Origin: an uncultured Prevotella sp.
GTDB lineage: Bacteria > Bacteroidota > Bacteroidia > Bacteroidales > Bacteroidaceae
Assembly: GCA_900314995.1 (NCBI GenBank)
Contig: OMXK01000012.1
Location: 1 to 64,000, forward strand
Direction of reading: 5' to 3'
DNA: 64,000 nt
Position 1 is the first letter of the stretch. Each line of letters opens with the position of its first letter. Below, piece after piece: positions 23,753-33,716 of the stretch. A program made the position numbers and the translations under genes. The notes below the pieces were generated by a model that saw only the letters and a program-made list of their open reading frames with translations, made no database searches and was not told where the DNA came from.

Positions 23753-25747
23753 TTACCATCCGGGATTCTGAGGATACTCAGCATAGAGATAAACCTCACT
23801 CTCTTTCAGAGGCAGCAGGTAATGCTTTGTCGACAGGTTACGCTCAACGATAACCGTCTCACCCCAACCCGTAACCTCAGCATAGCGGGGATCCTGGTTC
23901 TCGAAGTCGTAGTTGCCTACGCGCTTGAACTCCTGACGGGTCTTGATGTTAAACGGATACTCTGTGAGCAGGAGCCAACGCTGCAGATCCTGCCAGCGGA
24001 AGCCTTCGAAGGCAAGCTCACAAGCACGCTCACGACGAACCTCATCGATGAACTTCTTCTGGTCGCCGGTGAACTTTGTGGCCACATGGCCAGCGCCTAC
24101 ACGGTCGCGAAGCACGTTGATGGCACCCTCGGCTGTGACAGAACACTTAGCCTGGAAAGAAGCACCACTAGCGGCAGCACCAGCCTCAGCATAGAGCAGA
24201 TAGATATCGGCTACACGCATATAAGGCAGATAGGTCTGAAGCGCACCACCCCAGTTATACATACCATCGTACTTGTTACACTGGTGGGGAACCAGCTTCT
24301 GGCAGAAGTAACCTGTGCGACTGCCATCGGCGTTACGGGCAGGATTGCCTGTGGGCACCATATTGCCGCCAGTATACATCTGGAGATACTGGAATTCCTT
24401 ATCATCGCTGGCCGTCAAGAGGAACTTGAAGCCGTCGAACATAATATCGTGATAGAAACGCGGATCGCGGTTAGCAAACGGATGAGTGGGATCGAAACCT
24501 GAATCGGGATCGTCGAGAGGCAGACCGTTCTCCATACCATAAGCGTAGTTGATATAGTTGGCTGTAGGCATGTGGATGATAGCATCGTGCTCCACCAGGT
24601 TGTTCACCTTCGGGCCCCACAGCTTGGCAAAGTTCCAGTTAGAACCGTTGATATCAGGCATCGGACCACGCATGATAGCCTCTACGCTACCCGGCATTCT
24701 CCAGCTCTGACCCGTCGTACGGAAGATATCTGAATAGTTATTGGCAGAACCCTTGGCTGCAATGTGATCGTAGATACCATAGCCAGGACGGTTAGAGGCA
24801 TCATCTTCAGCATAGTTATAAAGTGCCAGAGAATAGGGCGTAGAACCAGCCTCGATATGAGCAATAGCCTCACCAAGTGCCTCTGCAGCCCTTCTGGCCA
24901 TATCTGCATCGTACTTGTAGGTGTCACCATTCTTTGAGGCCCCCATTTCTGCGCCGACGACATTCAGCGGAGATGCGGCCCAAAGCAGTACCTTACCCAG
25001 ATAACCCAGGGCACAAACTTTCGTGATGCGGAGATCGTTCTTACCAAGCGTCTTCTTACCGATGGTTGAGTTGTCCCAGTTGTCGGGCAGCAAGTCGGCA
25101 GCAGCACGATAATCCTCTGCACATTTCTCTGCACACTCGCGGAAGCTGAGACGCGGCAGATTGAACTCCTCGTCGGCAGCCAGTACGCGGTCGATATAAG
25201 GGATACCACCCCACCACTCCATCTGCTGGTGGTGCCACCAGGCGCGGAAGAAGAGCAGCTGACCCTTGATGAAGTCTTTCTCCTCTTTCGTGGCATCGGT
25301 CATCTTGTCAAGATTCTGCAAGCCGAGGTTTGCCTTACGCACACAGTACCAGGCATGGCCGTTGAGTGAATGGGCAAACTTATCCTTAGAAGTGGGGTTT
25401 GAACCTGGACGGTTCAGCCAGCTCTGCTGTCCACCCTTATCCTGCTCGTCGTACCAATGACGATAGTCGCCCAAGTCAAAGTGAGCTGTGATATGGGTAT
25501 CACCGCCACCCGTGTTCATAATCTCGTCCTCACCCCAGTTAAAGCTCGTACACCAGTAGCAGGACTCTTTATTGGGTATACAGTTGTAGATCTCCTCTAC
25601 AAAGCCCTGGAAGTTGGTAAAGTTCTTAAAGGCTGTCTCAGGGTTCACGTCGGAGTCTGGTGTCTTGTCCAGGTAGTCCGTACATGAAGTCAGTCCCAAG
25701 GCGAGCGACAGGGCTGCTATACCTATTATATTATTAATATGTTTCAT
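23753..25747 (-). CDS. xusB: SusD-like xylan-binding lipoprotein (XusB)
   Basis: 664 residues, lipobox TSC followed by TDYLDKTPDSDVNPETAF, the usual SusD start. The C-terminal RRERACELAFEGFRWQDLQR is the family signature. It is longer than the SusD at 19057. It lies 15 nt after XusA and 40 nt before XusC, so the operon holds two consecutive SusC/SusD pairs. Confidence 0.93.
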   Translation of the reverse strand: MKHINNIIGIAALSLALGLTSCTDYLDKTPDSDVNPETAFKNFTNFQGFVEEIYNCIPNKESCYWCTSFNWGEDEIMNTGGGDTHITAHFDLGDYRHWYDEQDKGGQQSWLNRPGSNPTSKDKFAHSLNGHAWYCVRKANLGLQNLDKMTDATKEEKDFIKGQLLFFRAWWHHQQMEWWGGIPYIDRVLAADEEFNLPRLSFRECAEKCAEDYRAAADLLPDNWDNSTIGKKTLGKNDLRITKVCALGYLGKVLLWAASPLNVVGAEMGASKNGDTYKYDADMARRAAEALGEAIAHIEAGSTPYSLALYNYAEDDASNRPGYGIYDHIAAKGSANNYSDIFRTTGQSWRMPGSVEAIMRGPMPDINGSNWNFAKLWGPKVNNLVEHDAIIHMPTANYINYAYGMENGLPLDDPDSGFDPTHPFANRDPRFYHDIMFDGFKFLLTASDDKEFQYLQMYTGGNMVPTGNPARNADGSRTGYFCQKLVPHQCNKYDGMYNWGGALQTYLPYMRVADIYLLYAEAGAAASGASFQAKCSVTAEGAINVLRDRVGAGHVATKFTGDQKKFIDEVRRERACELAFEGFRWQDLQRWLLLTEYPFNIKTRQEFKRVGNYDFENQDPRYAEVTGWGETVIVERNLSTKHYLLPLKESEVYLYAEYPQNPGW

Positions 25748-25762
25748 ATTGTTTCTGCCAAA

Positions 25763-28700
25763 TTAAAGATTGATCTTAATACCAAGGTTAATACGCTTCA
25801 TGGTAGGATAAGCACCATTGCCTGCGTTACCGTTTGCAGCAAAGTTAGACTCTCGGTCATCAGGCATGCGGGTCCAGAGCCAGAGGTTGTTACCGCTGAC
25901 GAAGACCTTCAGACTGTTGACGCCAGCCTTACGGATCCAAGGCTGTGTGAAGGTATAACCCACCTCAACGTTCTTCAGACGGATGAAGGAGCCGTCACAA
26001 AGATACTGCGTGCCATAATAGCTCTGATAAGGAGTCGTATTGAAACGCGGAGTCACGATGTCGGCATTGAGATGGTCGGTGCTCCACCAGGTACCCTGGT
26101 CGTACACGTTGGCAACCATCACGTCGGCAAAGCTGATCATCGTCACGTCGCGCGTCACGTTCGTCACGCCATAGAACTGAGCGAAGCAGTTGAAGCCCTT
26201 CCACTCGAAACCGATGGTGGCGTTATAAGTATTCTCAGGCGTTGTAGGATGACCGTAAGGCACGAAGTCGTTGACATTGTCGACCTTACCGTCGCCGTTG
26301 AAGTCTACGATATAATAGTCACCTACAAGCTTCTGACTGTCGTTAGCGTCCATCTTCGGTGAACCATAGATATCATCGTAGGTCTGCATCATACCCTTAT
26401 CGATGAAAGCATGCGTCTGGCCGATAGGATAGCCGGCAGCCTTACGATACTCAGGGAGCAGCGGCTGGTCGTCCTTCACCTTCACCTTATTCTCTGCGTG
26501 GGTCATACTCAGGTTAGCCCAGATACGCATCTTGTTGGCAAGCACCTTATTGAAGCGCACCTCGATCTCGTAACCATTGGTAGAAACCTCACCAAGGTTA
26601 GCAGTTACAGGCGACTGTCCGAAGTAAGCAGGAACAGCACGCTCACTACCGCGTACCAGGATGTCGCTACGCTTGTCGTGGAAGAACTCAATGGCACCGG
26701 CGAGCAGACCACCGAAAAGTCCGTAGTCGATACCGATATTGGTCTTCTTCACAGTCTCCCAATGTACATTGGGGTTACCAACGGTCGACTCGCGATACCA
26801 AGTGTAAGGAGAAGTGCCCTGGGTGACATCCAAAGAGGTATTGCCGCCGTAAGCCCACTGGTCCATATACAAGAAACGGGCATTCTGGATGTTATCATCA
26901 CCGATTTCACCATAAGAGGCACGGATCTTCAACATATCGATGATCTTCTTCTCACGGAGATATTTCATAAACGGCTCCTCACTAATCATCCAACCGATAG
27001 CACCAGAGTTAAAGAAGGCGAAACGGTTATCGGAAGAGAACTTCTCTGAACCGTTGTAGGCACCATTGTACTCCAGGAAATACCTACCGCCATAAGCGTA
27101 AGTAGCACGGAACACCCAGTCCTCACGGTAGTTAGGGATCATCGAACCCCAAGCCGTTTCCTGACGTGCAAACACACCCATTGCAGATACATCGTGCTTG
27201 CCGAAGCTGCGGGCATAGTTCAACTGCAGCTGGTAGTTCAGGTTACGGGTTGTTGCATTATTGTTCACCGAACCGCCATTGGTGGTCCACTTGTTACCCT
27301 GGGTATAGTCGAAACGGTCGTATGCCTCATAAGGCTGTTTGTAGACAGTAGCACCGGTTTCAGGGTTAATCCACTTATCCTGAGGATCGTTGTAAAGGTC
27401 GTTGATACCGCGACGAGCCTCCTCGAACACGTTATCCCAGGCAATCATACCGCGAGCAGAGAGACCCTTGGTGATGAAGTCGAGCTGCTGCTCCAACACG
27501 AAGTCGGTATTGATACGTGTAGTCGTCCTTGTTTCAGTACCACCGAGAGCAAGGCTTCGCGCACCGTTGTCCACGTTTGTAGAACCGGGGAGGAATCCCC
27601 AAGAACCATCGCTGTATTTAGGCAGGAACACATCCGGAGAGATGTTATAGATACCATTCCAGCGCTGAGACTCCTGCCAGGGGCTCCATCCATCCTGATT
27701 CCAAGGTGACTTGCGCTTGCCGTTAGTACCGGAGATATTGATCTTCAGGACCGTTGACTTAGTGACATTAAAATCAAGGTTCGAGCGTACGCTCACGCGA
27801 TTATAATTATAACCTGTAGAATACTGGCGTCCGTTTCCGAAGTCTTTATAAAGGTCACCCTCGCTGACGAAGTCGACACCAGCGAAATACTTCACGAACT
27901 TTGTACCACCCGATACATTAAGATTGGCATTATAAGACATGGCATAGTCCTCAAACAAGGCCTTGCGCCAGTCTACGTTAGGATAACGCTCAGAAATAAG
28001 GTTACCAAGGTCGTCCTTTGCATTAGGATCTGAATTACGGTAATTCTCGATGAAGCTAACGGGTTTCACATAGGCGAAACTCTCAGGATAGAGGTTCAAC
28101 TCATGCTCTACAGCCACGTTACGCGCCATCAAGGCATCGTAAGAATCATACTTCTCGGGAATCTTTGAAGGCATCTTCATAATGGCATTGGCAGAGACGT
28201 TGATCTGAGCCTTGCCCTCCTGACCGCGCTTCGTGGTAATCAAGATCACACCGTTTGCACCCTTCACACCATAAACGGCTGTGGCGGAGGCATCTTTCAG
28301 CACGGAGATAGTGGCTACCGACTGGATATCAACACTCGACATCGGACGCTCGATACCATCCACAAGCACCAGCGGAGAGGAGTTGTTCCATGAAGAAGCA
28401 CCTCGAATGATAATCTGGGGCTCTTCCTCACCAGGCATACCTGAAGAAGACATCGTAACGACACCAGGCAAGTTACCCGTCAAGGCCGAGCCGATATCAG
28501 AAATACCTGCGGCACGTTCCAGCACCTCACCTGTGGTCTGGGTGATAGCACCCACCACTGAAGCTTTCTTCTGCTGACCGTAACCAACGACGATCACCTC
28601 GGTAAGCTGCGTATTGTCCGTCAGGACTACGTTGAAAGTACGCTGCTTGCCTACTCTCAATTCCTTTGTGTTCATTCCCACATAGCTCACCACGAGAACC

Positions 28701-28933
28701 GTCTGCTCTGAAGGAACTTTCAGCTGGAAATTACCGTCAAAGTCCGTCACCGTTCCCTGACTGGCATTCCCCTTCACAATGACCGAAGCTCCTATCAAGG
28801 GCTCACCGGCATTGTCAACGACCGTTCCCCGTACATCGATGCCGTTTCCCTGCGCCTGCGCATAAAGCGTAGAACAGAGCAACAACAGAAGAGCAGGAAC
28901 AGCACGTTTAACAAGACTTTCTAGCTGTTTCAT
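25763..28933 (-). CDS. xusA: SusC-like TonB-dependent transporter (XusA)
   Basis: 1056 residues. Signal peptide ending near AQAQ, then a CarboxypepD_reg-like domain at about 33-110 (VRGTVVDNAGEPLIGASVIV), a TonB-box region (LTEVIVVGYGQQKKASV), and the plug with PLVLVDGIERPMSSVD, VLKDASATAVYGVKGANGVI and LITTKRGQEG. The barrel ends MKRINLGIKINL. First gene of the Xus operon. Its -7-like TACCTTTG lies at 28994-29001. Confidence 0.95.
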   Translation of the reverse strand: MKQLESLVKRAVPALLLLLCSTLYAQAQGNGIDVRGTVVDNAGEPLIGASVIVKGNASQGTVTDFDGNFQLKVPSEQTVLVVSYVGMNTKELRVGKQRTFNVVLTDNTQLTEVIVVGYGQQKKASVVGAITQTTGEVLERAAGISDIGSALTGNLPGVVTMSSSGMPGEEEPQIIIRGASSWNNSSPLVLVDGIERPMSSVDIQSVATISVLKDASATAVYGVKGANGVILITTKRGQEGKAQINVSANAIMKMPSKIPEKYDSYDALMARNVAVEHELNLYPESFAYVKPVSFIENYRNSDPNAKDDLGNLISERYPNVDWRKALFEDYAMSYNANLNVSGGTKFVKYFAGVDFVSEGDLYKDFGNGRQYSTGYNYNRVSVRSNLDFNVTKSTVLKINISGTNGKRKSPWNQDGWSPWQESQRWNGIYNISPDVFLPKYSDGSWGFLPGSTNVDNGARSLALGGTETRTTTRINTDFVLEQQLDFITKGLSARGMIAWDNVFEEARRGINDLYNDPQDKWINPETGATVYKQPYEAYDRFDYTQGNKWTTNGGSVNNNATTRNLNYQLQLNYARSFGKHDVSAMGVFARQETAWGSMIPNYREDWVFRATYAYGGRYFLEYNGAYNGSEKFSSDNRFAFFNSGAIGWMISEEPFMKYLREKKIIDMLKIRASYGEIGDDNIQNARFLYMDQWAYGGNTSLDVTQGTSPYTWYRESTVGNPNVHWETVKKTNIGIDYGLFGGLLAGAIEFFHDKRSDILVRGSERAVPAYFGQSPVTANLGEVSTNGYEIEVRFNKVLANKMRIWANLSMTHAENKVKVKDDQPLLPEYRKAAGYPIGQTHAFIDKGMMQTYDDIYGSPKMDANDSQKLVGDYYIVDFNGDGKVDNVNDFVPYGHPTTPENTYNATIGFEWKGFNCFAQFYGVTNVTRDVTMISFADVMVANVYDQGTWWSTDHLNADIVTPRFNTTPYQSYYGTQYLCDGSFIRLKNVEVGYTFTQPWIRKAGVNSLKVFVSGNNLWLWTRMPDDRESNFAANGNAGNGAYPTMKRINLGIKINL

Positions 28934-28993
28934 TGTTTTTGCTTTTGAAGTTGAAAATTAGTTTAGAAAATTTAATATTATTAATTGCGGTTG

Positions 28994-29001
28994 CAAAGGT
29001 A
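28994..29001 (-). promoter_or_regulatory. -7 box of the Xus operon
   Basis: Minus-strand TACCTTTG, about 60 nt before the XusA start. The nearest upstream TTTG is 26 nt away, too far for a standard -33 box. That is compatible with a promoter that needs an activator. Confidence 0.5.
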
Positions 29002-29131
29002 TATATAATTAATAAGGTATGAATTATCAAATGTTACAACTACTTTGCATTTTGTAACATTAGCGTATTTCCCCGTAAAAATAGGGCTTTTCAGTATTAA
29101 ATCAGGCAGGTCTTTTGATTGCCAGCATGGT

Positions 29132-29162
29132 AAGGTCGTCACTTTGCTAAGTGAACGACCTC
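29132..29162. terminator. Hairpin between the beta-barrel gene and XusA
   Basis: AGGTCGT...ACGACCT with an inner ACTT/AAGT pair makes a stable stem near 29132-29162, downstream of the minus-strand stop at 29211. No clear T-run follows, so termination is only a guess. Confidence 0.4.
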
Positions 29163-29210
29163 ATGGATATATGATTCATCAAACAGCTTGCTTCATGACT
29201 TCATCATCTA

Positions 29211-32126
29211 TTAGAACCTGCGAGGTCCTCCAAAGCCTCCGCCTCTAAATCCACCGCCTCGGGGTCGTCCACCGCCAAAGCCACCACGTCCTCCCGGGCC
29301 ACCAGGGCCACCAAAGCCCTTGCCACCACCAAAGAGGTTCAGACGATAGATGACGTGGAGCATGGCGTAACTCGTAACGGCATTATACTCAGTATCGCTA
29401 CGCTGCATAGCCGTCAAGACACTGCTCACAGTAGACTGCTGCCTCAGGATATCGTATAGCTGAAGCGACAGGGTAAGCGCTTTGCCTTTCAGGAAACTCT
29501 GTGATAGCTGGGCATTCCAGATGAGTTCGTTGGTATTCATCGAGTTGTCAGTATAGCCTCGGCGACTCTGCATATTCATGTTTGTCGTCAGCGCCGTGCC
29601 CCACGGAGCGGTGACACCGATCATGCCTCCGTATGAGAACTGCCAGGTATCAAGGTTATTGTTGGGCTGGAGCTCACTACGCGAGTAGTTGTAGTTCAGC
29701 GAACCGTTGAGCTCGACTTCGAGCCATTCGTTGCGATAGCTGGCCGCCAGACGCTCACCAACACCGAGTGACTTGGTGACACTCTTCTGGGAATCTGACC
29801 AAAGGTCGTCACTGACATAGCCCACACGATGATTATAATTGAGATTTGTGAAGGTATTCACGTTGAAGTATCCTGCAGAATCGACGGCGGTGTTGAACAT
29901 AAAGCCAAGATTGCCGTTCCAGTTGCCGTTCACATTCACGGGCTGGGTGATCGTACCGCCAGTCTTGGAGTCGCGAGTCGTCTTCTGCGTCACGGCGTTA
30001 CTGGTGGTCGAGAAGTTCACGAAGGTCATCACGGCACGCTGGTGCTTCTGGAAATAATCATTATAGAAGAGGTTGAAGTTCTGAGTGAACGAAGGGTCCA
30101 GTTCAGGATTACCCGTCGTGATGCGGAGCGGATTGCTGTCGTCCACGATAGGGAGCAGGTCGGTCATGGAAGGCTGCTGAGTCCGTCCACGATAGGTGAA
30201 GCGCAACTGACCAGTCTGCGACTTCTTCCATCGGAAATCAAGCGTCGGGGTGAAGTTCGTCACGTTACGGGTGATATCATAATGACCCTTATAGTCATAG
30301 ATGAAGTGCGACTTCTGGGGGATGACCTGGAAACCGATGTTGAAGTTGTAGGACTTGCGGACGATACGCAGCATCACCTCAGCCGTATGGGTATAGTTCT
30401 TATACTCCGACTTGCGGCACAAAAGAGAATCCACGTAAGTATCGAGCGGATTTGTCAGCATGTTAAGATATGCATCCCAGTTGCGATACTCAGGGACGAT
30501 GCCACTATAGTCGACATCCGTGAGGCTATACGTCTTACGGTCGTTCATTGTATAATTATAGTTATAACGGTAGCTGAACTGCAGATAGACCTGACGGAAG
30601 ATGGGCTCACTATAGGTGAAACGGGCGCTATAGCTCCAGTTATCCTGCGGTGTGTCATTATAGCGATTGGTGAGAATCGTATCCGGGTCTTCAAAATAGT
30701 AGATATAGTTGTTCGATATCGACTTGCCGGTGCCCTTGCTCCAGTTGCCGTTCAACTGCACGGTGATGTTACGACCCGTATTGCTCAGGCGACGGTTGAA
30801 TTGCAGCATACCGCCCAGATTCTTGCTGTCACTATAACTGATACCATTCTGCAAATTGACATTCTTCACAATACCGTATTGCTGGGCCAGCTTCACAACG
30901 TCGCGCAAAGGATCGTCGGAATAGTCATAAGGATTCTGGGTGAAGGTGGCATTCTTGTCGTCGTTCGCGCCGTCGTTGCTGTTATAGCGGAAGTTGGGTC
31001 GGAACATGATGTTCGTCATCGAATCGGGCTGCCACTCCAGTCTCATCTGCCCATTCCATTGGTTCGAACGCGAGTAGCTTTGGTTGACCCTGTTACCATA
31101 TTGAGTGACGGTCTCACTGAAGAAGTCCTGAGTATTGCTTCTCGAGAACACGTCGCCATCAGAGTGGTTCCAGCGTACGCTACCGTCGACCTTCAGTTTG
31201 TTGGTCTTCTCATAGTTGATGTTCACACCTGCCATCTTCATAGCGTTCAGACCCTGACGGTTGGCTCCCCAGCGGCCGCCGCCACCGCCGCCAGGGAAGC
31301 CCATATCATTCGTATTATTTGCATTGGTCATCAGAAACATCTTCAGGTCGTTTTTCATCACGCCGCCAAAAATTCGGCCGGCATAGCGATGTTTGGTGCC
31401 AGCCGCAAGGTCGGCATTCACCATCACGCCCTTATTCATACCCTGCTTGATTCCGAAGTCGAGCACCGTTTCCTCCTCGCCATCCTCAATTCCTGACACA
31501 CGCGACAGATCACTCTGCTTGTCGTAAGCTTTGATACGGTCAATGATATTCGTAGGCAAGTTCTTGATGGCGGTCTTGGTGTCACCCGTCATGAACTCCT
31601 TACCATCAACGAGGATTTTCTTCACCTCCTTGCCATTGATCTTGATGGTACCATCATCGCCCACCTCTGCACCAGGCAAACGCCTGACAAGTTCCTCGAC
31701 AACCGATCCCTCTGGTGTGCGGAAAGCAGATGCATTATATACAAAGGTGTCGGCCTTCAAAGTCACCTTCGAAGCATGGGCTGTCACCGTAGTACCCTTC
31801 AGCATAATGGCATCGGGCTCCATCGAAATTGTGCCGGCATGATAGTCCTTGCCCTCCTTGATATTGATCTTCTTACTGTAGGTCTTGAATCCCACATAAG
31901 TAATCTTCAGGGTATAACTGCCGTCGCGGGGGGCTTTGATGGAAAAAGCGCCATTGGTGTTTGTCACGGCGTTGGCCACTACCTTTTCACCACTGAGCAA
32001 TGCTGCCGTTGCCTGAATAACGGCATCCTGCGTATCCTGTTCTACAACCTTTCCTGATACCGTACGTTGGGCAAATGCCATTACCGCCATCACTAAAGCG
32101 GTCGCTAAGAGTATGAATCGTCTCAT
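29211..32126 (-). CDS. Outer-membrane beta-barrel protein with Gly-rich tail
   Basis: 971 residues. Signal peptide ends at FAQ; a CarboxypepD_reg-like domain follows (VSGKVVEQDTQDAVIQATAA). The plug-like region contains AFRTPEGSVVEELVRRLPGA, TIKINGKEVKKILVDGKEF and KNLPTNIIDRIKAYDKQSDL, characteristic of the outer membrane protein beta-barrel family (TonB-receptor relatives without a SusD partner). The last beta strand (MLHVIYRLNLF) is followed by about 38 residues rich in Gly, Arg and Phe, ending GGPRRF. A second Gly run (FPGGGGGGRWG) lies near residue 280. Substrate unknown. Confidence 0.88.
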   Translation of the reverse strand: MRRFILLATALVMAVMAFAQRTVSGKVVEQDTQDAVIQATAALLSGEKVVANAVTNTNGAFSIKAPRDGSYTLKITYVGFKTYSKKINIKEGKDYHAGTISMEPDAIMLKGTTVTAHASKVTLKADTFVYNASAFRTPEGSVVEELVRRLPGAEVGDDGTIKINGKEVKKILVDGKEFMTGDTKTAIKNLPTNIIDRIKAYDKQSDLSRVSGIEDGEEETVLDFGIKQGMNKGVMVNADLAAGTKHRYAGRIFGGVMKNDLKMFLMTNANNTNDMGFPGGGGGGRWGANRQGLNAMKMAGVNINYEKTNKLKVDGSVRWNHSDGDVFSRSNTQDFFSETVTQYGNRVNQSYSRSNQWNGQMRLEWQPDSMTNIMFRPNFRYNSNDGANDDKNATFTQNPYDYSDDPLRDVVKLAQQYGIVKNVNLQNGISYSDSKNLGGMLQFNRRLSNTGRNITVQLNGNWSKGTGKSISNNYIYYFEDPDTILTNRYNDTPQDNWSYSARFTYSEPIFRQVYLQFSYRYNYNYTMNDRKTYSLTDVDYSGIVPEYRNWDAYLNMLTNPLDTYVDSLLCRKSEYKNYTHTAEVMLRIVRKSYNFNIGFQVIPQKSHFIYDYKGHYDITRNVTNFTPTLDFRWKKSQTGQLRFTYRGRTQQPSMTDLLPIVDDSNPLRITTGNPELDPSFTQNFNLFYNDYFQKHQRAVMTFVNFSTTSNAVTQKTTRDSKTGGTITQPVNVNGNWNGNLGFMFNTAVDSAGYFNVNTFTNLNYNHRVGYVSDDLWSDSQKSVTKSLGVGERLAASYRNEWLEVELNGSLNYNYSRSELQPNNNLDTWQFSYGGMIGVTAPWGTALTTNMNMQSRRGYTDNSMNTNELIWNAQLSQSFLKGKALTLSLQLYDILRQQSTVSSVLTAMQRSDTEYNAVTSYAMLHVIYRLNLFGGGKGFGGPGGPGGRGGFGGGRPRGGGFRGGGFGGPRRF

Positions 32127-32228
32127 CTGTTATTAATATTATTGTCCTTTTGACGCAGAAAAAAAAGAAAAGTTTAACGACTTCTGAAATTTTTTACAAT
32201 TTCCTGCCGTCGTTTCGTTTTTTAGTTG

Positions 32229-32236
32229 TACCTTTG
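32229..32236 (+). promoter_or_regulatory. aroB -7 box
   Basis: TACCTTTG about 40 nt before the aroB ATG. The -33 box is not clear. Confidence 0.55.
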
Positions 32237-32275
32237 CATGCGAAAATATTTAGGCAGACAAATAACCATTAAAAT

Positions 32276-33325
32276 ATGAACCGACAGAAAGTCGTCATTG
32301 CCGAGCATCTTGAGGAGTCTCTTTCAGAGGCTATAATGGCATGTGAGCACGATCGTGTGTTTATCCTTGCCGACGAGATTACGGATAAATGCTGTCTGCC
32401 AGTGGTCGAAGGGTTTCATGCACTACAAGATGCTAAGCGTATCATCATTGGCGCAACAGATACTCACAAAACATTGGAATCGCTGACCCACGTCTGGGAA
32501 GAACTTGGGAAAGGAGGTGCCACTCGCCACACCTTATTAATAAATATAGGCGGCGGTATGGTGACAGACCTTGGAGGCTTTGCAGCCTCTACTTTCAAGC
32601 GGGGTATCAACTACATCAACATCCCCACGACCTTGCTGTCAATGGTAGATGCCTCTGTCGGCGGAAAGACGGGCATCAATTTCAATGGGCTGAAGAATGA
32701 GATCGGTGTGTTCAACAATGCCAGTACGGTCATCCTCGACACACAGTTCTTGAAGACCCTCGACGAAGAGAATATCTGCTCCGGCTATGCAGAGATGCTG
32801 AAACACGGGCTGATTTCTAACGAACAGATGTGGGCATCCTTACTAGGATTCGATTTGGAGCATCCCAATCTCCAGCAACTTCGTGGGATGGTGGCCGACA
32901 GCGTGGCAGTCAAGGAGCGCATCGTCACGGAAGACCCAACGGAGAAAGGCATCCGCAAGGCGCTGAACCTGGGACATACCGTAGGTCATGCCTTTGAGTC
33001 GTTGGCACTCACTAGAACGCCTGTATTACACGGTTATGCCGTTGCATGGGGACTGATATGCGAACTCTATCTGAGTGTGATCAAGACCGGATTCCCTACC
33101 GACAAGATGCGCCAGACGGTCAGTTTCATCAAGGAGCACTATGGCAAGATGACTATCACATGTGATGATTATCCTACCCTTCTGGAACTGATGACACACG
33201 ACAAGAAGAATGTTGCCGGAACGATTAATTTCACGCTATTGGGAGGTATTGGAGATATCCGCATCAACCAGACGGCAACTAAAGAGGAAATATACGAGGC
33301 ACTCGATTTCTATAGAGAGGGCTGA
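32276..33325 (+). CDS. aroB: 3-dehydroquinate synthase
   Basis: 349 residues. It converts DAHP to 3-dehydroquinate in the shikimate pathway. The NAD- and metal-binding blocks are present: NIGGGMVTDLGGFAASTFKR, PTTLLSMVDASVGGKTGIN, GYAEMLKHGLI with active-site Glu/Lys/His, and NLGHTVGHAFE with two metal-binding His. It is a single gene followed by a strong terminator. Confidence 0.96.
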   Translation: MNRQKVVIAEHLEESLSEAIMACEHDRVFILADEITDKCCLPVVEGFHALQDAKRIIIGATDTHKTLESLTHVWEELGKGGATRHTLLINIGGGMVTDLGGFAASTFKRGINYINIPTTLLSMVDASVGGKTGINFNGLKNEIGVFNNASTVILDTQFLKTLDEENICSGYAEMLKHGLISNEQMWASLLGFDLEHPNLQQLRGMVADSVAVKERIVTEDPTEKGIRKALNLGHTVGHAFESLALTRTPVLHGYAVAWGLICELYLSVIKTGFPTDKMRQTVSFIKEHYGKMTITCDDYPTLLELMTHDKKNVAGTINFTLLGGIGDIRINQTATKEEIYEALDFYREG

Positions 33326-33383
33326 CGATATAAGAATTGACCAATCAACTTAATAGACCTAATCATATTACTAACTAATCGCA

Positions 33384-33423
33384 GACAGGACTGCTCGTGA
33401 GAGTAGTCCTGTCTCATTTTTTT
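33384..33423 (+). terminator. aroB terminator
   Basis: GACAGGACTGCTC and GAGTAGTCCTGTC form a near-perfect 13-bp stem around GTGA, followed by a T-rich run. Confidence 0.85.
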
Positions 33424-33458
33424 GCGGCCTTTCTGTTCTTATATCCTTATTATCCAAA

Positions 33459-33716
33459 CTACCATTCGAAATCCTCGACATAGCCGTCGAACTGGGGCTC
33501 TTCCGTCCAGCCGCCAGTCTTGAGGAGGTGGCGGATAAACGCCTCCTCGACTGGCGGGAGGGGACGAGTGCCGTTATGGTACTCGTAGTAGCGCTTACGT
33601 CCGTAGCGGCTGATAAGGTGACCCTTGAACGCCCGCTCCATCCGGCCTGGCATGTCGCTGTAGAGACGAGTCAGGCCGACGGCCATGCGGATAGGCTCGC
33701 TGCTGCGATGTGACAT
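33459..33716 (-). CDS. Small hypothetical protein
   Basis: 85 residues if the ATG at 33716 is used, or 75 from the Met at 33686. The sequence is basic in the middle (FKGHLISRYGRKRYYEYHNG) and ends GGWTEEPQFDGYVEDFEW, with PLPPVEEAFIRHLL in between. It looks like a real folded protein rather than a shadow, but I cannot name the family. Its start overlaps the 5' end of the plus-strand fragment at 33685. Both may belong to a broken mobile locus. Confidence 0.5.
   Translation of the reverse strand: MSHRSSEPIRMAVGLTRLYSDMPGRMERAFKGHLISRYGRKRYYEYHNGTRPLPPVEEAFIRHLLKTGGWTEEPQFDGYVEDFEW

Noticed and set aside
29829-31496. 555-codon plus-strand ORF
   Set aside because: It is antisense to the beta-barrel gene, has no recognisable domain or promoter, and its composition (Ile/Val/Arg-rich) is typical of a reverse-strand shadow.
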